Shown: positions 60,376 through 64,000 of the stretch, piece after piece
Layout: the number at the start of each line of letters is the position of its first letter
Numbering within the stretch: position 1 is the stretch's first letter
Source: Peteryoungia wuzhouensis
Lineage (GTDB): Bacteria; Pseudomonadota; Alphaproteobacteria; Rhizobiales; Rhizobiaceae
Direction: 5' to 3'
Length of the DNA stretch: 64,000 nt
NCBI RefSeq assembly: GCF_003205195.1
Contig: NZ_QJRY01000009.1
Coordinates: 1-64,000 of the forward strand
Made by a program: the position numbers and the translations under genes
Notes under the pieces: generated by a model
Told to the model about the DNA's origin: nothing
Seen by the model: the letters and a program-made list of their open reading frames with translations, nothing else
The model's database searches: none

Positions 60376-61355
60376 AGGCTGCCTCCCAGCTCGTCCTCGA
60401 TGTGGATGCGGATGATGTCATCGAAGGAGTTTTCCGCGACGAAGCCCAGCTCACGCGCGCGCCTGGCCTCGAAGCCTGGAGCCCAGCCGGCGCAGATGCG
60501 CATGATCATCTCGTCCGGCTCGCGTCGGATGAGCTTGACGGCCTTTTCGCCGGCAATGCGGCGGAGCGCCTCGATCTGGTCGCCGACCGTCGCGCTGACG
60601 CCCGGCATGGAGAGGTTGCGGCGTGGGCCCACCTTTTCCACGTCGATGGTCGCGCCGTGGAGAAGGAAGCCGACGGCAGAGCGAGGGGAGGCATGCCAAT
60701 GACGAACATCGTCGGTGACAGGAAGCACGGCTTCCTGGCCGACCAGTGGCTCGCGAAGAATGCTGGAGAAGAAACCGGATGCAGCCTTGTTCGGCTTGCC
60801 TGGACGGATGCAGATCGTCGGCAGGCGGATGCCGATGCCGTCGAAAAAGCCCTTGCGGGAATAGTCGGCAAGCAGCAGTTCGCAGATCGCCTTCTGCGTG
60901 CCGTAGCTGGTGAGCGGCGTCGTGTGAAATTCGTCCGGGATGGGGAAAGGCAGTGGCGCGCCGACGACGGCGATGGACGAGGTGAAGACAACGCGCGGAC
61001 GATAGCCGTCTTCAAGATGCGCATGGCGAATCGCTTCGAACAGATAACGCGTGCCGTCCAGGTTGATCTGATAGCCTTTCTCGAAATCGAGTTCGGCTTC
61101 ACCGGAGACAATGGCGGCCAGATGGAAGATGACGTCGGGGCGGCCGGCAACGAGTTTTTCGGCAGCGCCGGGGGCCGAGAGGTCGGCTGTTTCCAGGGCG
61201 ACCCGGCCGGTGAAGCCCGCAGGCGCGTCGGGAGCAACAACATCGACCAGCGTCATGGCATCGACAGGTTTGCCATCAAGCGAGCCATCCTTGGTCAGGC
61301 GCTGCGCCAACTTCCGGCCAACCATTCCTGCGGCACCGATTATCAAAACATCCAT
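60372..61355 (-). CDS. NAD-dependent epimerase-type dehydrogenase, DenD-like
   Basis: A 327-residue extended SDR that resembles the D-erythronate dehydrogenase (DenD) group: MDVLIIGAAGMVGRKLA Rossmann start, Ser in FTSSIAVVG and Tyr-x3-Lys in TSYGTQKAICE, ending with an EDELGGSL tail. ATG 61355 with GGAGGAGAAG upstream is preferred to 61409. It is the first gene of the minus-strand set. No DUF1537 kinase, the usual partner of DenD in the erythronate pathway, is present, so a different sugar acid is likely. Confidence 0.86.
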   Translation of the reverse strand: MDVLIIGAAGMVGRKLAQRLTKDGSLDGKPVDAMTLVDVVAPDAPAGFTGRVALETADLSAPGAAEKLVAGRPDVIFHLAAIVSGEAELDFEKGYQINLDGTRYLFEAIRHAHLEDGYRPRVVFTSSIAVVGAPLPFPIPDEFHTTPLTSYGTQKAICELLLADYSRKGFFDGIGIRLPTICIRPGKPNKAASGFFSSILREPLVGQEAVLPVTDDVRHWHASPRSAVGFLLHGATIDVEKVGPRRNLSMPGVSATVGDQIEALRRIAGEKAVKLIRREPDEMIMRICAGWAPGFEARRARELGFVAENSFDDIIRIHIEDELGGSL

Positions 61356-61430
61356 GGTTCTTCTCCTCCGATTCCATTCATCCGCCGAGCGTTCTGCGGG
61401 CACAAGCACTCAACCTGAAAAAACATTTGT

Positions 61431-61449
61431 AAGGTTGTCTGATAACCTT
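61431..61449. promoter_or_regulatory. Candidate FadR-type operator, divergent promoter
   Basis: AAGGTTGTCTGATAACCTT is a palindrome with 6-bp arms located in the shared promoter of the DenD-like and FAD-oxidase genes. Its core TTGTCTGATAA (61435-61445) resembles TTGTCAGACAT at 63836, in front of the next operon. Both fit the TTGTCNGAnAA style of FadR-subfamily sites. The GntR protein encoded at 63005 is the likely binder. Confidence 0.6.
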
Positions 61450-61518
61450 ATATTTGACCGTTGAAAACCGAATAGTTGGTCCGGTGCATGCGTGATGCGA
61501 TCCGGCAGGAGGAATGAC

Positions 61519-62976
61519 ATGGAGCGTGGGGGCGTTAATGGAGCCGATATTGGGCTGAGCGACGCGCGCGTGGAGATGCTGAGAGCGCGGCTGGGCGATG
61601 ATCTCGTGCTGTCGGGAGCGGATACCGAGCGCTATTGCCGCGACTGGCATGGCGATATCACCACCGGGACCGTGGCGGTCATCCGGCCGAGAAGCACTGC
61701 CGATGTCTCCGCTGCCGTCAAAGCAATTGGCGATCTAGGCCTTTCGATTGTGCCGCAAGGCGGCAATACCGGGCTCGTTCTCGGTGCAACACCGGATGAT
61801 CCGGAGGGGCAAGTGGTCATCAGTCTCGAGCGGATGACGGCGATCCGGCGGCTTGACGTCGACGATTTCTCGGCGGTCGTCGAAGCCGGGATCGTTTTGT
61901 CGGAGTTCAAGGACAAGGTGGAAGCGGCCGGGCTTTATTTTCCTCTCGCTCTCGGCGCTCAAGGTTCCTGCCGTATCGGCGGCAATGTCTCGACCAATGC
62001 CGGCGGCATCAATGTCCTGCGCTACGGGATGACACGCGAACTCGTGCTCGGTCTCGAGGTGGTGCTGCCGGACGGATCGATCTTCGACGGACTGTCGACA
62101 CTGCGGAAGGACAACCGTGGAATCGACCTGAAGCAGTTGTTCATCGGTGCGGAAGGCACATTGGGGATCGTGACGGCCGTATCGGTAAAACTGATGCCGC
62201 CGGCCGAACAGGTGGCAACCGCGCTCCTCGGTTTGAACGCCCTCTCCGATGCTATCGCGCTCTATCGTAGGGCGCGGCGCGATTGCTGCGATCTGATGTC
62301 GGCTTTCGAATTCATGCCGCCGGTGGCTTTCACGCTCGCCCGCGAGGTGATGCCGGATCTCGTCATGCCGATGCCGGGGGACTATCCGGCCTATGTGCTG
62401 ATGGAAATCTCGGGCTCCGGTTTGGTCGATATCGAGGACCTCATGCATCGCTTCCTGGAAGGCGTGATGGAAGACGGTCTGGTGCTTGATGGCGTGGCGG
62501 CAGGATCGCGGGCCCAGGCACGCAATCTCTGGCTCTTCCGGGAGGGCATGAACGAGGGGCAGGCGAAGCGGGGGCCGCATCTGCGTACCGATGTCTCCGT
62601 ACCGTTGTCCAAGCTCGCAGACTTCGTGCAGCAGGCGGAAGAGGCCGTCACGCTGGCGCTGCCGGATTGCCTCTGTGTATCCTATGGGCATGTCGGTGAC
62701 GGCAACGTGCATCTCAACGTGTTGCCGCCGGCAGGGCTTTCTCGCAGCGAGAGCGATAGCCTGATCTATCAGGCCAAGGGCTTGATCAACGCGGTGCTTG
62801 CGCGCTTCGGTGGGTCGATCAGTGCCGAACATGGGATCGGCAGGCTCAAGAAGTCCGACTTTGCCTCGGGGCTCCCTGAAACCCAGGCCCGCCTGCTGGG
62901 CGCGGTCAAACGTGCGATCGATCCCAAGATTATCATGAATCCCGGTTGCCAATTGAATTTCGCGGAAGATTCGTGA
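61519..62976 (+). CDS. FAD-linked 2-hydroxyacid oxidase/dehydrogenase (GlcD/Dld-like)
   Basis: A 485-residue flavoprotein. The FAD-binding domain shows VPQGGNTGLVLGATPD and GAQGSCRIGGNVSTNAGG; the C-terminal FAD-oxidase domain has YGHVGDGNVHLNVLPP and SAEHGIGRLKK, typical of D-lactate, glycolate and D-2-hydroxyglutarate dehydrogenases. ATG 61519 follows AGGAGG at an ideal distance; the 61492 codon is less likely. It is divergent from the dehydratase set and probably oxidises the hydroxy acid released at the end of that pathway. Confidence 0.9.
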   Translation: MERGGVNGADIGLSDARVEMLRARLGDDLVLSGADTERYCRDWHGDITTGTVAVIRPRSTADVSAAVKAIGDLGLSIVPQGGNTGLVLGATPDDPEGQVVISLERMTAIRRLDVDDFSAVVEAGIVLSEFKDKVEAAGLYFPLALGAQGSCRIGGNVSTNAGGINVLRYGMTRELVLGLEVVLPDGSIFDGLSTLRKDNRGIDLKQLFIGAEGTLGIVTAVSVKLMPPAEQVATALLGLNALSDAIALYRRARRDCCDLMSAFEFMPPVAFTLAREVMPDLVMPMPGDYPAYVLMEISGSGLVDIEDLMHRFLEGVMEDGLVLDGVAAGSRAQARNLWLFREGMNEGQAKRGPHLRTDVSVPLSKLADFVQQAEEAVTLALPDCLCVSYGHVGDGNVHLNVLPPAGLSRSESDSLIYQAKGLINAVLARFGGSISAEHGIGRLKKSDFASGLPETQARLLGAVKRAIDPKIIMNPGCQLNFAEDS

Positions 62977-63004
62977 ACAACCGGCTGGGTGGTACGGAGA
63001 CCAG

Positions 63005-63739
63005 GTGGGCATGGCGATCGATATAGGTCAAATCAACCTCGCACAGATCAAGCGCAGCGATCATCTTCCGACGCGGATCGCGGCGCAGTTCGCGGCCGAG
63101 ATCAACGAAGGCCGTCTTTCGCCGGGTGACAAGCTGCCGACCGAACATGTGCTCGCCAAGACGATCGGCGTCAGCCGTTCGGTGATCCGTGAAGCGATCG
63201 CCCAGTTGCGCAACGAGGGGCTGGTCGAGACGCGTCAGGGAGTGGGGGCGTTTGTCAGCGAACGACCGGCGCGCCTTATCCGCATCAAGGAGGGGGACCT
63301 CTTCGATCCTCAGAGCTTCCGTGCCTTGTTTCAGTTGCGGGTGCCGCTGGAAATCGAGGCGGCAGGGCTTGCGGCCGTGCATCACACGGCTGCCGACCTT
63401 GCTCGCATCGATGAAGCGTTGGCCCATATGACCGGTCCTGAGAAATGGTCGCATCAGAGCATCGATGCGGATCTCGCGTTTCACCGGGCAGTCGCGGACG
63501 CAACGCATAACGAATATTTCTCGATGTTTGTCGGTTTCATCGCCGAGCGTATCAGCCTCGCGATCGATGCGGCCCGCTCTCGTGCGGTCCTGGAGGAAAT
63601 CGTCGAGGTGACGATTGCCGAGCATGTGCGGCTGCGAGATGCGATTGCCGGCCGCAACCCGGCCGAGGCGCGTGAGGCGATGCGGCTTCATATGCATGGA
63701 GCGGCGAGCCGAATTCAGCTCAGCCTGGAGCAATTCTGA
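63005..63739 (+). CDS. GntR/FadR-family transcriptional regulator
   Basis: A 244-residue regulator: winged helix at residues 20-85 (LPTRIAAQFAAEINEGRLSP, LAKTIGVSRSVIREAI) and an FCD-type helical effector domain with metal-ligand His residues (DLAFHRAV, EHVRLRDAI, LHMHGAA). It begins at GTG 63005 with GGAG 5 bases upstream; ATG 63011 is also possible. It is 28 bases after the FAD-oxidase gene and probably controls the sugar-acid cluster through the palindromes at 61431 and 63836. Confidence 0.92.
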   Translation: MGMAIDIGQINLAQIKRSDHLPTRIAAQFAAEINEGRLSPGDKLPTEHVLAKTIGVSRSVIREAIAQLRNEGLVETRQGVGAFVSERPARLIRIKEGDLFDPQSFRALFQLRVPLEIEAAGLAAVHHTAADLARIDEALAHMTGPEKWSHQSIDADLAFHRAVADATHNEYFSMFVGFIAERISLAIDAARSRAVLEEIVEVTIAEHVRLRDAIAGRNPAEAREAMRLHMHGAASRIQLSLEQF

Positions 63740-63835
63740 TTTTTGGACCGCCGCTCTGACCAAGCCATGGGTTTGGATTGAGCGCGGCGGGGGTAGACAG
63801 GGTAGAATTCCCTGCCTATTAATGTTTGCGGAGAG

Positions 63836-63854
63836 TTGTCAGACATCCTGACAA
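63836..63854. promoter_or_regulatory. Candidate FadR-type operator before the FAH gene
   Basis: TTGTCAGACATCCTGACAA holds 7-bp inverted arms (TTGTCAG/CTGACAA) with a 5-base spacer, and its left part TTGTCAGACAT resembles the core site at 61435. It lies 55 bases before the next gene's start. Confidence 0.6.
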
Positions 63855-63908
63855 TACGGCAAGGCGACAGGAGGTGTCGCCTGCCTGGGGACGTGGAGGA
63901 GGCCCTTC

Positions 63909-64000
63909 GTGGCGGTGGATCGCAGTTTGAAGTCCGGTGATATTCTTCCCGAGGATGCCGCAGAGGCCATCCTCGTTGGTCGCGTGTGGTCAGAGGCTGC
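63909..64000 (+). CDS. Probable fumarylacetoacetate-hydrolase-family protein, partial at right edge
   Basis: Only the first 30 residues are in the window. GTG 63909 is preceded by GGAGGAG at 8 bases. The visible sequence includes LPEDAAEAILVGRVWSEA, which resembles the N-terminus of FAH-family diketo-acid hydrolases. FAH proteins cleave 2,4-diketo-3-deoxy acids in non-phosphorylative sugar-acid pathways, which suits the neighbouring dehydratase and dehydrogenases. The call needs the rest of the gene. Confidence 0.55.
   Translation, partial: MAVDRSLKSGDILPEDAAEAILVGRVWSEA

Noticed and set aside
1..64000. tRNA, rRNA, CRISPR arrays, transposons or phage genes
   Set aside because: None was recognised by eye; intergenic gaps are short and no transposase, integrase or direct-repeat array was seen.

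Overview
The window is high-GC, densely packed alphaproteobacterial DNA, most likely from Rhizobiaceae (Rhizobium/Agrobacterium/Neorhizobium group). The case rests on gene content: three HWE/HisKA_2 histidine kinases, one of them a LOV photoreceptor kinase; a BA14K-type secreted protein; two-copy chemoreceptors beside cheW-cheA-cheY; several sugar and peptide ABC importers; and a Wzx/Wzy polysaccharide locus. I saw no rRNA, tRNA, CRISPR array or insertion sequence. Both edges cut a gene: a chemoreceptor on the left and a probable FAH-family hydrolase on the right.

Layout. (1) 1-7909, minus strand: a chemotaxis operon running HD-GYP response regulator, STAS protein, CheY, CheA, CheW, MCP, MCP; most junctions overlap by 4 bp. 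(2) 8143-10799, minus: a Cache-domain HWE kinase followed by an AraC-type regulator. (3) 11046-12278, plus: an M24 aminopeptidase-like protein. (4) 12407-21810: a LacI repressor facing a minus-strand sugar operon (aldolase, Gfo/Idh/MocA dehydrogenase, D-lyxose-isomerase-family protein, PfkB kinase, RbsB/RbsA/RbsC-like importer, aldose epimerase). Two LacI-like operators lie in front of the operon. (5) 21950-30502, minus: an AmiC-AmiR-like sensor/antiterminator pair heading an operon with an alpha/beta hydrolase and a complete Dpp/Opp-type importer; a strong intrinsic terminator sits in its leader. (6) 30842-36845: a TetR repressor divergent from a two-adaptor RND efflux operon, with a palindrome over the RND promoter. 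(7) 37110-37769: a 1-Cys peroxiredoxin.

(8) 37911-53122: a surface-polysaccharide locus with a PIG-L-type deacetylase, three GT4 and two GT2 glycosyltransferases, a Wzz/GumC-like protein with a decayed kinase domain, an NAD-dependent epimerase, an unusual double alpha/beta hydrolase, a flippase and a polymerase. (9) 53294-57551: a PAS HWE kinase divergent from a LOV kinase plus receiver protein, then a BA14K-like envelope protein. (10) 57695-64000: a sugar-acid catabolic cluster (IlvD/Edd dehydratase, HIBADH-type and epimerase-type dehydrogenases, FAD-linked 2-hydroxyacid oxidase, FadR-type regulator, probable FAH hydrolase). Similar operator-like sites lie in its two promoter regions.

How the parts work together: most of the window consists of self-contained sense/import/degrade modules, each carrying its own regulator. 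The least explained items are the unassigned sugar pathway of region 4, the antitermination leader of region 5, the small coupled ORFs at 30499 and 40066, the decayed catalytic sites at 40403 and 48365, and the LOV kinase with a divergent ATP-binding domain. All family calls come from reading motifs by eye; no database search was run.
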